Assembly: GCA_020205615.1 (NCBI GenBank)
Contig: CM035153.1
Span: 100,833,735 to 100,897,734, forward strand
Length of the DNA stretch: 64,000 bases
Direction of reading: 5' to 3'
Source: Panax quinquefolius
Taxonomy: Eukaryota; Streptophyta; Magnoliopsida; Apiales; Araliaceae
The position numbers were made by a program, and so were the translations under genes. Each line of letters starts with the position of its first letter. The stretch's first letter is position 1. Positions 35,301 to 47,803 of this stretch are shown in pieces. Below the pieces are notes generated by a model that searched no databases, was not told the origin of the DNA, and was given only the letters and a program-made list of their open reading frames with translations.

Positions 35301-36065
35301 AGAAAGATCTATGCTAATTATATCAGCTAGATCAAGCATGTCTAAATTTTTTAAATCAAATGTGTTTTAAATAGCTGTTCTTATTAAATTGATATGATAA
35401 GAACTCTTGACTGAGAAAAGGACAAATTTGATTAAAGCATGATATCAATGCCAGATTATTAAGTGTATATGCGTAAATCACGAGGTATGAAAGGCTGATC
35501 CCCTTGAATACCAAAACTTATTAAGAGGTCCAGTTTAAATAACTGAGCACATTGGCAAATGTTCATGGTTATTTCAAAACCACTCAGTTCATGTTATTCA
35601 ATTATTCGAATATTCAATTGTTGAATATTAATTCATGTTCCTTCACAAACTTATACTATTGTTGAACATTGAACGCAAAATTTCTTTCTAAGTCATGATA
35701 TATCTCCTTGTATATAAACTTGCGAAGTAAATTAGTTGCTTACCCTTGCTATATCATGACATCTATTTCGATTAAGCTTCAAGAAGATCCAACCACGAAG
35801 GACAAAGGGCAAGGGCAAGATCCGAGAGTTGTTTAGAAGGAATGTTAATTATTATTATCGATGAAATTCTTATGTAAACTTTTTTGTAATTTGAATGGTG
35901 TGTTTAAGTTAAGGTTAAGAAGACCTTGGGACCATGTTATGATAATTTTATTATAATGAACAATGTATGTTTATTATTTTGTAATAGTTATAGAATGCTT
36001 ATGATGATGATAGATCATGAGCACCGAATCTGAGGTTAGAGAACATGGATTTGGGGGCGTCCACA
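32373..36065 (+). repeat. 3' LTR of element B
   Basis: This is a 3693-bp intact LTR, TGTAATAACC to GGGGGCGTCCACA, followed by AGGAT. It carries the AT-only hairpin array at about 34430-34950, a GAGAGA-rich stretch near 33300 and a TCCGAGAG end block near 35820. No gene is present. Confidence 0.93.
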
Positions 36066-36070
36066 AGGAT

Positions 36071-37260
36071 AAAGTGAGCGGACCGGTAAAGATTGAATGG
36101 CAAATAGATTTGATTTAATCGAGCCAGAGATGGCCAAGCATAGAGAGAGAATATGGTCGCCCAAGAGGAGACTCATCGATGATCTTTTTGAATCGAGGCA
36201 TGCGATCCGATTGAGATAGCTTTATGGAAATAAGAGGAACCCCAAGAAATTTGATGGGAAGGCTACCCAAGTTGATACCCAGTAGAGAACAAATACTGTT
36301 CTGAATAAAGTCTGTAACATTAGATAAAAAACAATGGCTCTTCTGTGCATTTGGGATTAACCCAGAGAATATAGAGAATGACTGGATACATGAGTGAATG
36401 ATAGTGACAGAAGTGAGGTCTCCATGGAAAAAGATCATGAGGTCGTCTACAAAATAGAGGTGAGTAATATTACAAGGCTCAGTTCTCTAATGAAATTTAA
36501 AATTAGGTAGTAGGGCCTCCTTGTTCAAAATCAGAGAAAATGCTTCCATAACAAGCATAAACAAGTAGAGTGAAAGAGGATCTCCTTGCCGTAAATCTCT
36601 AGCTCCTTTAAAATAATCTGTAAGAGAACCATTTACTTTGATAGAAAACATAGCAGAGGAGATGCAAGCTTTGATCTATAGAATGAAGATGGCAGGGAAC
36701 TTTAGCAAACACAGCAGGTCAAATAAGAAAGTCCAGTTGACTGTGTCAAAAGCTTTCTTGATGTCAATCTTTAAAACACATCTAGCAGGTCCAGAATTCC
36801 TATGATAATTCCTGAATAATTCTTGGGCTAGTAAGATATTATCACTAATGCTCCTATCAGAAATGAAGGCAGATTGGGCATGATCGATTAGGGCAGGAAG
36901 GACCTTCTTAAGTCTCATTAGCAATGATCTTGGAGATACATTTATACACAAGTTACAACATGAGATAGACCTAAAGTCGACATGGAGGAAGGGTTCTCGA
37001 ACTTTGGGATCAAAGCTATGGCTATAGCATTTATACCATCGAAGATGACTAGTTTCAAAAAGTAATGAATAGCGGCGGTGAAATCAAGACCTATGATGTC
37101 CCAAAGAAAGGAGGAAGAAATTTACATTAAACCCATTAGGCCCTCGGACTTTTATTAGGCTTCATGGATTTAAGCACCTCCGGATCTCATCATCCGAATG
37201 GGGGCTAACAAAGCATTGGCATGGAGGGAGTAATCTGCTTTGTGAAGAATTATTAAAAGG
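36071..37260 (-). pseudogene. LINE reverse transcriptase, 5' part of the split LINE
   Basis: On the minus strand from about 37260 the LINE begins with frameshifted blocks matching KSPGPDGFNV- and DFRPISCCN-type motifs. From 36951 a clear frame gives the RT: AQSAFISDRSISDNILLAQE, KIDIKKAFDTVNW, then RDLRQGDPLSLYLFMLVMEAFS, the FVDD catalytic box at about 36445-36460, and GLIPNAQKSH with FLGVPL. Two stops near 36676 and 36490 look like TGG to TAG in the same frame. It joins 12474 once element B is removed. The LINE looks truncated at its 5' side; I see no endonuclease. Confidence 0.85.
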
Positions 37261-37419
37261 TTATTAAAGACTTCAAGCTTATTACTAATTTCAAATTTTC
37301 TTCCTTGCACTTAAATCGTTGATATCTTTATCTTTTTTATTGATCATTGCATAAATAGTTGAGCCTTGTATTGTGATTTAATTATTGCTTTGATCATAAA
37401 ATATTTTACTTGTAATTTT

Positions 37420-38085
37420 ATTTTTATAGTGAATAGACTAAGGTTAGTCTGAAAGTTCTCATCAGGGTTGGATTAGGTTTGTCACAAACAAGTTTAAGGA
37501 AGCATAGGTGCTTGGGGTACATAAGTGTACAAGGTGAGCAAAAGTGCTCAAGTGAGTATAGGTACTCAAGGGGTGCATAAGTGCACAACGTGAACAAAAG
37601 TGTTCGGGTAATTTGTAAACTTGGTGTGTAACGGTGTTATATTGATTAATAAAATGAGTCTCCAATACTAATTAGTATTGGACGTAGATTAGGCCTCTAG
37701 AGTAGAGGTTAGGGGCTGAACCACGTAAAAATCTGTTATATTCATTTGTTTGATTGTGCTTATGTTAATTGCTCATTATATACTTTAATTTAAATTGAAA
37801 ATTATAATTTTAATACCTTAATTTAAATACTTCGTCACAATATTAATCAATTCAACTCGGGTCATAAATTAGCATGAAATTATAATTATTGAAAATCGGA
37901 TAATAAACTGTTATATCTGATAATATGTTATGACTCAATTCAACAAGCTGAATTAGTAAATATAGCAAACTGCATTGTCTATCCAGCAAATTGAATTCTC
38001 TGACAAGAAAGTTTTAACACTAAATAAAAATTTGATATTGTTTGTTTCCACACTTATTTAACCCCCCTTCTAAGTGTGTCTATCT
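37420..38085 (+). mobile_element. Ty1/copia-like LTR fragment
   Basis: The stretch has a poly(A)-signal-like ATTAATAAAATGAG near 37650, a GAACCACGTAAAAAT block near 37720, and an ACCCCCCTTCTAAGTGTG block near 38060. These blocks are typical of the 3' ends of plant copia LTRs and the bases that follow. The boundaries are uncertain. It contains the six-hairpin array at 37500-37605. Confidence 0.6.
37500..37605. repeat. Array of six stem-loops with covarying stems
   Basis: Six units of 17-19 bp each form a perfect 5-bp stem around a 4-base loop of TAGG, TAAG or AAAG. The arm pairs are AAGCA/TGCTT (37500), GTACA/TGTAC (37517), GAGCA/TGCTC (37536), GAGTA/TACTC (37554), GTGCA/TGCAC (37573) and GAACA/TGTTC (37592). 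Both arms change together while the loop stays conserved. It lies in a copia LTR fragment upstream of a poly(A)-like signal. Confidence 0.85.
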
Positions 38086-38279
38086 GAATTTCAAAGACAT
38101 GAGTCGCAGTCATTATTTCTAACGCGAGCGAGCATGACATTGTTGCTAGGCCACGCCGCTCAAGTCTTGAGTTATGCGCCTCGAGGATTCATGCTTCTAG
38201 CATGCGTGGTGCAATTTGAATTGAAGGGTTTAATTGTTGTTTGTTTTCTAAGGAAAGAATGACACTTTTCAATTAAAGC

Positions 38280-39340
38280 CTAGCGAGTTACAAAGACTAC
38301 AAGGCTAATTTCAATGCAAATATCTCTACCTAGGGTTAAAAAAGGAATTATATTCTATTAGGTTTGAGTGGAATAACTCCTATAAATAGTCTTATTTAGG
38401 GATTGTAAAAGTGTTGGCAAAAGAGTCTCAAAACACCATGTTTGGCTAATTCTCTTCCCAGTTCAAGAGCAAGCAAGATATCATCGAAGATGGAGGCCAT
38501 GGATTGATGAAGCTCAGAGATAAAAGAATGGTGGGAGATAATTTTTCTTCTCTAAACTCTTATTTATTTTTGTCTTTTATTGATGATGAATATTTTGTGA
38601 TTATAATTTTTTCTATGAACAAGATTTTTATATAAGAATTTTAATGGAATCTCATGTGTAGCTTAAATTGATTTTATTTCTATTTGATTGGCACCATATG
38701 AATTAGTTCATTATATTTTATGTGTTCATGTGTAATTATTGGATCCGTAATTATGTTGGATAATCCATATGAAATTTGACGATGAATTAAAGGTTTAGAT
38801 ATGAATATAATAACATGTGATTATGCATATTCTTCCTGACGGAATCCATAATTTGCGAATATGATAGAAATATACCTAGATGTCATGTGTAAACATTTTA
38901 AGGAATTTGATCATAATGAATCTATTCTAATTTAATTTTCATAGGAATATAGCAAGTTAGTTAATATGGGTACTTTTATCTGCATTCGAAAGAGACTTAT
39001 AAATAAAAATAAGTATTCTCAGTTAACAATTCATCGTGACCATATAATTAAATAAAAAGTTATGAGATTTGAATGAAGCATAAGATGAAATTGAATTCTT
39101 AGATTTATTTATGTATATTTTCTTTATTTAGCTATTTATTTTTAGTATTTAATTTAATTTAATTATTAATTTAAGTTAATTCATCCATTTAAATAAAATT
39201 GGCTTGATATAAGATTGGTACTTGGAAAAACATTAGAATTAATTACTCGTGAGAATGATACTCTTCTTGTCTCTATATTACTAAGTCGATTGCGTATACT
39301 TGAGTGTATTTACTAAGTAGTAAATTCAGGCAAACAACAA
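38280..39340 (+). mobile_element. Possible Athila/Tat-like LTR fragment
   Basis: A TATA box CTATAAATAG is at 38380-38389. Near the right end, a GATTGCGTATACTTGAGTG block resembles the LTR end of element E (sense TGTATACTTGCACG and GATTGCG). No primer site or partner LTR was found and the limits are guesses. Confidence 0.4.
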
Positions 39341-39351
39341 CTTAATTATTA

Positions 39352-39812
39352 TACCGAAGCATACCCTTTGATATATCCTAAGGATATGAAGGAACATGTC
39401 AAAGTATAACTCGTCATACACAAGATACTATGATGATCTCAAGTCTAAGGATCTTTTGTACTACTATTACTAGAGGAATTCCTATTGACAGACAAGTAAA
39501 ACTCATATTCTTTTAGCGAATCACGATCACTGAACTTATTCTCCAATAAGCACATACATACTTATTTTAGTTTCTCCAAACAAATGATTATGAGATCAAT
39601 CATTCTCTTCCTAAAAGAAAGCAAAGTATGTACCAATCTATTCTAATTCACTAATATCTTTTTTAGTAATCCACCGATTAGAAACAATTTTATTTTTAAT
39701 CTAAAATAAAATGTCTTTAATAAATGAATATTTTTATTAATAAATAAATAATATTACAAAATATATACTATATTATATCAAATATGATTGGCTTATGTGC
39801 ATATTAGTTTCA
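39352..39812 (-). mobile_element. Diverged copia-like LTR fragment
   Basis: It matches 8560-9138 with many substitutions: CATACACAAGATACTATGAT, TGATTATGAGATCAATCA and the terminal TGATTGGCTTATGTGC block. It is the oldest-looking of the three copies of this LTR family in the window. Confidence 0.75.
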
Positions 39813-40440
39813 AATATTATTCTATTTTGTGTAACTAAGAATTCTGAGATCAAAATAGAGGACCCAACCTCACAAATGTAATTTGAGACCCTAAATCATA
39901 CTTACAAACAAACATAGAATATTATTAAGACTTGGGAGGAAAAGATAACATAGACAATTAATAAAGTTCTTTTATGGGTTCTTTTTACGAAAATATACAA
40001 TAATTAGAAAGTAATTACACCATTAAGGCATCAACAAAATAATTATAAAAAGAGTATAATTAGGACTCATATTACAAAAATAAGATAAATTCACGTTAAT
40101 AAGGAAACATAAAATCAAGGAGAAATAATCGCCATATTTAATAATTCAAATTCAAATATTTGGGATCTAACAAAAAAAAATACAAAATAATAATTTAAAT
40201 TCAAATCTTCATCTCCCTCACATACACTTTGAAATAATAGTTAACAAATAAGTAAATAAATAAATAAAATATATATACATGTAAATTGGGCTCGCTTTAG
40301 GTTTTACTTCTCTCTTCCCATTTATCTTCTTCCACATTCATTCGCTACACCGCCGCGAATCTCCGTTGTCCAAAATGCCAATGAGAAGAAGAAGAAGATT
40401 CGCCCTACAAAAAGTTTAAAACTAAATAGATGTAACTTTT
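39813..40440. other. Unassigned sequence, no gene seen
   Basis: The stretch is AT-rich, with a GC-richer patch at about 40290-40420 containing CACCGCCGCGAATCTCCG and a GAAGAAGAAGAAG tract. That patch could be a relic of a host gene leader, but no reading frame supports it. The last five bases (CTTTT, 40436-40440) are the target duplication of solo LTR D. Confidence 0.4.
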
Positions 40441-43400
40441 TCTAATGCCCCAGAAATTTTGGATTTTTGAGAATTAAATTTTTATTTTTATTATGTGGAT
40501 TAAATGAATTTAATTAATTATTTATGGGAGTAAGCTAATTGAAGGTCGTTCTATGATCTAGACATAGCGGAATGTCGTAGTATTTTGGCTACGTAATAGA
40601 ATTAAAGTGTTTGAATTTCCAAGATGAAAATAAAAGCTTTCCGAGAAATTTTTCAAAAAATACTATTCACGCATTCTGCTCGGGAATTATTTTTGAACTT
40701 CCGAGAAATACGTAATGATAAAATATCTAGGTGAGATAGAATATCCAATAATATTTCAGTTATGGCAAACGCAGTTTTTCACCTGCGGACTTAAAACCTA
40801 ACGATTAGGGAAAGTGAGTTCCGAGAAGAAAATGTAATACGTATAATGAATTAAAGTGTTGATCGTATAATACGTAGGTATTATACGAGGTAATGAATAT
40901 GAGGTGTTATACGAGTATGAATGAATGATGGTATGTCGTATGTGAATAAGTATACGAAGTGGAATACGAGATTAATACGTAAATTATACGTTATAAGGCT
41001 TTAAGCAAAATGTAATGGACTTGTAGGATTGTGTAGAACAAGTCCAATGAGAATTGATAAGGCCCAAGTGTAGAAATGGGTAAGTCCAATAGGAATTAAT
41101 GTAAAGCCCAATGCAAGCTAATGGTAAAGCCCAAAGAATTGTTAATGCAAGCCCAAGTATAAGTTAAGCTAAAAGCCCAAAGTATGAACTTATGGGTTAT
41201 TGGATGGTTTAAACCCACCGGTGATCCAAAGTAATGAGCAAGTAATTAATGTGATAAGCAAATAAAGTGCTTATGTGTGGTGAACAAGAAAAAGTTGTGA
41301 TCAACAAGCAAAGGATAAGCTAGTTGATTAACGAGTAAACTTAAAGGCAAAGTTATGTGATTAGCAAGTATACTTAATGGTTAAGTATATGTGATGCCAA
41401 AGTATTGGATAGATGTTGTGATGGCCAAGCAAAGAGTGTGGTGGCCAAGTTAACTTAGTACTTAAGCTAGGAATAGTAAGGAGGTGATTAAGGAGGTGGG
41501 ATTGGCTTTGGACTAAAATGCCCTCACTTTGGGTTGCCTATAAATAGAGAGCTCTCAATTCATTTGATGGCTTGATTAAAATTTCTCCCAACTCCTCTCA
41601 AGTTAAGCAACTTATTGGTTAGAGAGAATAAGCACTTATAAGTCAAACTTCCATTATGAGATTTTCAAGAAGCAAGAAGGAGATTAAAGCTTAGTCAAGT
41701 GATATTCAAGGGTAAGAACTTAAAACCATGAATCTCTTTCTCTTCCATTGGTAGGGAATGGGTAGTGGTAGAACATATATGCTAAGGAATGATAAGAATG
41801 AGTAATCAAAGGGCTTAAGTCTTAATAAGCCGTATAAGTCATGAATAAGTGATTCGTAATCATATAAGTTATGAAACAAGGAAGAACTTGTAGGAACTTG
41901 TTTTATGTTGAAATAATAAGGTTGTATCATAATAAGAAGCAAGAATGGTGGTTAAAAGATTTAAGCTATGATAAGTCATGCAAAGTGAATTCATAAGTAG
42001 TTTATACTTTTACAAGTTATAAACTTATGAAGAACAAGTAATAACCTATCATGTATATAAGTTAAAGAAGTATGTATGTCAAGTTGTTAATATGATGGAT
42101 TGAATCCATTTAAAGCGAAGAACAAATCTTAAGAAATGAAGTTGAGGTGGAATTCACGAGTTTGGACGATAATCGTCGAATTCATGAAATTCTCGGAATG
42201 GAAGTCGAATTTTGATATTGAGCTTGGAAAGAATGGTTTTTAATGGAGACAAGTCATATTTGGCATTATAAAGTTACGGACTAGAAAATGACCGAATTCT
42301 GACTTAGAACGAAGAAACGAGCGTTGAACGTTCACGAACGTTTATCGTTTTTGTTAAAAATGAACTAATAGGTGAAATTTTAGCAAATGAAATCAAATAG
42401 ATAAAATTCTTGCATGAACGCGTAGAGTATGGAATTTGTGAACCGCAGGCTTTTGAACGAGCCAATTCGGACTTATAACGAAGAAGTTATGCGTCCGGGA
42501 AGTTCACAAAATTAAAAATCTGCAAAAATTTTCTAAGGCACCGAGTTGGCGCCGCGGCGCCAACCCAAGGCCAAAAGGTGGCGCTGGCAATGTCATAATG
42601 ATGTCGTAAGACATCGCTAACTTCGCACGACGACGAGATGAAGAGCTAAGTGTGGTGCCGCCATGCCATCAGGTCCATAGTTTTGTGAGACAAGAATGTT
42701 TACAAGTATAGAAGGAAAGATAACTCATTAGTAATGAAATAAGGTGTTAATATAACATTGTTAAAGCATTGTTAGACACTTAATGTATGATGATTAAAGG
42801 TTAATAATCAATTGAAGATGAACGTAATGTGCTAAGCCCACTGTAGAAATTTGTTGACCAAGTTGATTATGAATCCAATGGTTTGCAATACCAATATGGG
42901 TTATGTAATTACTTAATGAACATGATAAGACCTTTCCTAAATCATTGTTATAGTGATAACTTTAGAAATTTAATGTTGTTTAATGAGTAGTTAAATGACG
43001 AACGTAAAGTATAAGGAACGTGAACTGTATTCAATAATGATAATGACTATAACGTTGAGAGTTATAACTAAATGTTGTTAAATATTACATGAATGTAAAT
43101 CTGGGATGCAATAAAGTGTACTTAACAAATGACGATCGAGTTTTCGATTAATAATGTTAGTAAGCTATGAGGAAGGATGATTAACTCAAACGAGTTCTAT
43201 TAATGAAGTAAATCCACGTAAGACATAGAAGAGAAAGAAGTTGGTAAGAATAATGTAAAATATAATGGCAAGCCGAAACTAATAGTAACAAATCTAATAT
43301 ATGATTAGATTGAGAAGAAGGGTAAAATTCATTAGGAACCATGTATGTTCATTCATGACCTAATGTGCTATGTTATGTTGTTATGTATTGTAGAGACCAT

Positions 43401-44372
43401 AAAGACCGAAAGGAAAAGTTATTTTTACTATAGCAGACGCAAGGCAAGTTTTTCTTAAAATGCTTGTCTAACCTTCATGTTAGCCAAGTTTTCTATGATT
43501 CATGTTATGAGATGATGAAGTGTTTTACTAAAGGGTCGATGCCGCTTTTATCTTGGCTAGACTAATCTTGAAGAGTTGATTGATTTATTTACAAGTCTTT
43601 CAATATAGAATTGCTAACGCTTATCCTCGCGCCAATTGTTTGGTATGATTCAAGGTAAGCCCGAGTATGAATAAACAAATGTATTTTTCATCGATTATTC
43701 GATGGGCACGCGAGGTTACTAAAACTTAAACGTATATACGTTTAAGAGGATGTAGTGTTGATCAACATAAAGTACTATGGGCTGATCACCCAGAAGTGCT
43801 CGTAAGATATACCGGACTTATGGACTTAGTGTCGGGTTGTCCTTTTCAAAGAAATTATGAAATGCTCATGGTCTTGAGCCAGAATTGATGTTTTACTGAA
43901 TATTGTTATTGTAAAACATTTTGAAGGAAAAGAAATGATATTTTGAATTATGGATAGTACTTCATAACTATTATCCAGTTATTGAAGATATACGATTCCT
44001 ATGTTTCAAGCATGTTGTTTAAAAGAAATTGTTGTACTTGCTGAGCTTGTTATGCTCACTCTTGCTTGAACCATATGAATGCAGCTAGGACCGAACGAAC
44101 CGAGGGATCCGACAAGGATAAAGGCAAGACGAAGATGAACGATTAGTTTACCTTGTAATAAACTAGTAAGTTGTATATATTATAATATGATGAACAAAGA
44201 ATGTAATAGTTATAGAACACAGGAATGGGATGTAAAATTATTAATGTAATAAGAATGTCGTTGATACGCATTATTTTGATGTCGTTTCAATACAATGAAT
44301 GTCTGATTATGAGTGTACCGTTGTAACACCATCATCATCTGGGTTGAAGATACCCGGATTTGGGGCGCCACA
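40441..44372 (+). mobile_element. Solo gypsy-like LTR, family D
   Basis: This 3932-bp LTR is flanked by CTTTT at 40436-40440 and 44373-44377. It starts TCTAATGCCCC (TG changed to TC) and ends GGGGCGCCACA. It has no coding capacity. It shares a layout with LTRs B and C: a TATA box about a quarter to a third of the way in and, near the end, a GACAAGGATAAAGGCAAGA block like AAGGACAAGGGCAAGG in LTR B. Several palindromes lie upstream of the TATA box. Confidence 0.85.
41538..41549 (+). promoter_or_regulatory. TATA box of LTR D
   Basis: CTATAAATAGAG is followed by an adenine/pyrimidine-mixed leader typical of LTR transcription starts. Upstream at about 41040-41190 lie repeated AGCCCA motifs. Confidence 0.6.
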
Positions 44373-44451
44373 CTTTTCTTTTCAAATTTTTTTTATGACT
44401 ATTTTGTTACTCATAAATACTAAAATGGTTACCTTTGTATGAATGGTGCTA

Positions 44452-47400
44452 TCAGGGCGCCCCAAATCCGGGTTCTCTAACCTCTGGATTTGTGCTCATG
44501 ATCTATCTTCATCATAAGCATTCTATAACCATTACTAATAATAAACATACATTGTTCATTATAATAAAGGTTCATAAAATGGTCTCCAAGGTCTTCTTAA
44601 CCTTAACTTAAACACACCATTCATATTACAAAAGGTTTACATAAGAAATCCCATCAGATATTAATAATTAACATTCACTTTAAACTATTCTTGGATCTTG
44701 CCCTTGCCTTTGTCCTACGTGTTGGATCCTTCGGGCTTAACTGAAATAGACGTCATGATATAGCTAAGCAACTAATTTTCTTAGCAAGTTTATATACAAG
44801 GGAGATATATAACGACTGGAAAGAAGTTTTGCTTTCAATGTTCAACAATAATTTAAGATTGTGAAGGAACATGAATTAATAATCAACAATTGAATATTCG
44901 AATAATTGAATAACATGAACTGAGTGGTTTTGAAATAACCATGAACATTTGCCAAGGTTCTCAGTCATTTAAACTGGACCTCTTAATAAGTTTTGGTATT
45001 CAAGGGGCTCAGCCTTTCATACCCCATGATTTATGCATAAACACTTAATAATCCAGCATCGAAACCATGCCTTAATCAAATTCGTCCTTTTCTCGCTTAG
45101 AGTTCTTATCATATCAATTTAATAAGAACGACTTTTTAAAACACATTTGATTTAACAAATTTAAACATGCTTAATCTAGGCGATACAATTAGCATAGATC
45201 TATCTCATAAACAGCTTCATAAATGAAAGAACTTTAATTTAATTCACGCTTCAATAATAATAGAACAGAATTCAATTGCACAAAGTGCTAATTTTAATAA
45301 TCATTATAGATGTGAATAATCATCAATAATTATTCACTAACATGCTTTGAAAATAATAACTCGAGTTTGAGTTAGGAAACTTGCCTCGTTTGTAGGTTAC
45401 GGCTACGCAATTAAATTTTATCCGCTAGGCAGTTTAATTATCTTCCTTTGAGAGACCTATAGTTAATCTTTTAATTAGCCATAGCATAACATTAGACTAT
45501 GTGATCACATAGATATTATATATTACATTTAGTTCTTAGAAACATTATCCTGTCTTGATAATGTTACTATTAAATAACAACTACCTTTAATTCACTTAAT
45601 ATTATTAATCTTGATAATATTTAATTCACCTCTTAGTATTATTAGTTCACTAATAATACTTTTATTCGCTTAATATTATTAATATCTTAATAATATTTTA
45701 ATACTTTACTAATATTATTAATCCTCTTAATAATATTTTAATCATGCATTAATATTATTACTTTAATAATATCTTACTTATGTTTTAGTATCATTAATTA
45801 ATTAATAATATTTTTAATCATTTACCAATAGTATTGATATTTTATTCATTTACTAATATTATTAATCATTTAATAATATTTTATTCCTTTACTAATGTTA
45901 TTACACTAATAACATTTTATTTAATCTCGAATATTATTATTTATATAATAATATTTTAATCATCCAATAATACTTTAATTTAATATTATTAATCTTTTAA
46001 TAATATTTTAATCTAAGATTAATATTTTAATCTAATATTATTAATCATTTAATAATATTTTAATGAATTTTAAATCTTAATATTTTTATTTACCTAACAA
46101 TATCATATTCTAATATTATCAATATCATAATAACATTTTAATAATTTATTAGATTAATAAACAATTTATTCTAATTGTTCATCCTTTATAAAACCTCTTA
46201 TTTAATATCCATAAAAGGTTATAAATAATATTTCTTATTATAAATTACCAAAATACCCTAAAATAGTCATAATATTATATATTAGGAGTATTCAAGCATT
46301 GAAATCACATTTTTCTTATTTAAAACATCATTTAACTATTTGTTTCCTTTTATTCATAACTTCATCATTTTTAGGAAAAATACCAAACTGATTCCAAAAA
46401 TTCGTCTTTTCTGGATTTGGACAGTATATGACCCAACAATGATCCCCAAATTTTTTTTGAATTTTAGAAAATGATTTACTAATTTTAAAGTGCCCAAAAC
46501 ACTCGGATCTTGCTTCATTTTTCATAAATTGAGTTTTGCTCAGAAAAATCTAATATTTTCAGGGTTTACTCTCATAACATATATGAACCTACTGTAAATA
46601 TTTCGGATTTTTCTACACGTAGATAACTTCTCAAGGTACCTCTGTGATTTTTCAAAGATTTTTAAAAGACATGAAACTGTCCGAAACTGTCCTAAGAAAA
46701 ACGGGAACAGTAGCTTTTTAGGGTTTTGAAACCTTAACTTTCTATGTGGACTATTTTGGGGAAAACAGCCCCCATGGCTTCAATACATGCTATATTTGTG
46801 TTCTACCACTTGGGTTTACTAGATAACTCATGTATCTAGCACCCCCCATCGACGGATCACAAATCCAAGTTGTAAAACTTGAGTTACACAAGATTTAGTG
46901 GAAGAAAAACAAGGGTTTCACCCCTTGCAGAACATATGCTCATTTCCTTCCTCTAAACCTTTGATCTAACACTCAAGATACTTAGTTCCATACATGATGA
47001 TATGTATAACTAGGGTATCTTGAGTATTAGTTCATAACCCCAACAAAACTTGCTATAACACAAAATAGAAGAAGATGATGAAGATTAGGTTATACCTTGA
47101 TTTAGTGGCAACCTTTCTTGATTTACCAAAGTAGAGTATAAACTTAGGGTTCATAATCAAACTAGCACACCTCTCTCTCTCTCACTAAAAACTGAACCCT
47201 CTCTCTCTTTTCTCTCTTGTATGTTGCTAGCTTGGGAGAAAAAGAAGAAGAAGAATGATAAGAGAAATGAAAATATCTAGCAAATGAATGTTGTGATTAA
47301 ACTATTATCCCCCATAATTTTGTTGTCCCATGGATAAAAGACTTCACCTTATCTCTTTCAATTAAGCCTAATCATGTGATTAAGTGTGGTAATTAAGCTT

Positions 47401-47703
47401 TCCACCAATGGGAGCATGACACACTTGTCCTTGTGTGCAAGACTTCTACTTATGGAACTAGATTAGCTTAATTTTGTTGCCTTAAATGGCCTAATGTGGC
47501 CGATCCCCCTTGCCCCAATATCTACTCCACTTTGCTTTTTATTTTAATGTACAAATTTGATTAATCAAAAGTCTAAAATACCCTTAATTAAGTGGGCTAA
47601 GTATCGGCTTGTATTTTATTTCTTTTGGGCTTCTCCTTTAATTATTTTGGGCTATGTAATAAACATAGTCTAACAATTTTAATATATGTTACCCAAATTG
47701 TTT
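44452..47703 (-). mobile_element. Inverted B-type LTR, cut by the assembly gap
   Basis: This is the reverse complement of LTR B. It runs from the GGATTTGGGGC end (44452) through the AT-only array (about 45580-46150) to sequence matching about 32810 of the 3' LTR, where the N run begins. About 430 bases of the LTR start are missing. It is visibly more diverged than the two LTRs of element B. No PPT or PBS was seen on the visible side. Confidence 0.85.
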
Positions 47704-47803
47704 NNNNNNNNNNNNNNNNNNNNNNNNNNNNNNNNNNNNNNNNNNNNNNNNNNNNNNNNNNNNNNNNNNNNNNNNNNNNNNNNNNNNNNNNNNNNNNNNN
47801 NNN
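47704..47803. other. Assembly gap of exactly 100 N
   Basis: A run of 100 N is a conventional placeholder for a gap of unknown size. It joins an inverted B-type LTR to the interior of element C, so the real distance and even the adjacency are uncertain. Confidence 0.98.

Larger units (their letters stand above)
12475..36065 (+). mobile_element. Ty3/gypsy chromovirus (Tekay/Del-like) element B
   Basis: This is a full-length element with nested insertions. The 5' LTR is 12475-26518 (about 3.67 kb once the copia LTR is removed) and the 3' LTR is 32373-36065 (3693 bp). The target duplication AGGAT is at 12470-12474 and 36066-36070, inside a LINE. The primer site TTGGTATCA at 26521 is the tRNA-iMet type. 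The purine tract precedes 32373. The order gag, protease, RT, RNase H, integrase, chromodomain is that of chromoviruses; the chromodomain tail and long LTRs fit the Tekay/Del lineage. Stops and frameshifts make it non-autonomous now. Confidence 0.93.

Noticed and set aside
37500..37605. CRISPR-like array
   Set aside because: Units are about 19 bases with self-pairing stems and no spacer/repeat alternation, in a plant LTR.
40290..40420. Host gene leader near CACCGCCGCG
   Set aside because: No reading frame or splice pattern follows; solo LTR D begins at 40441.
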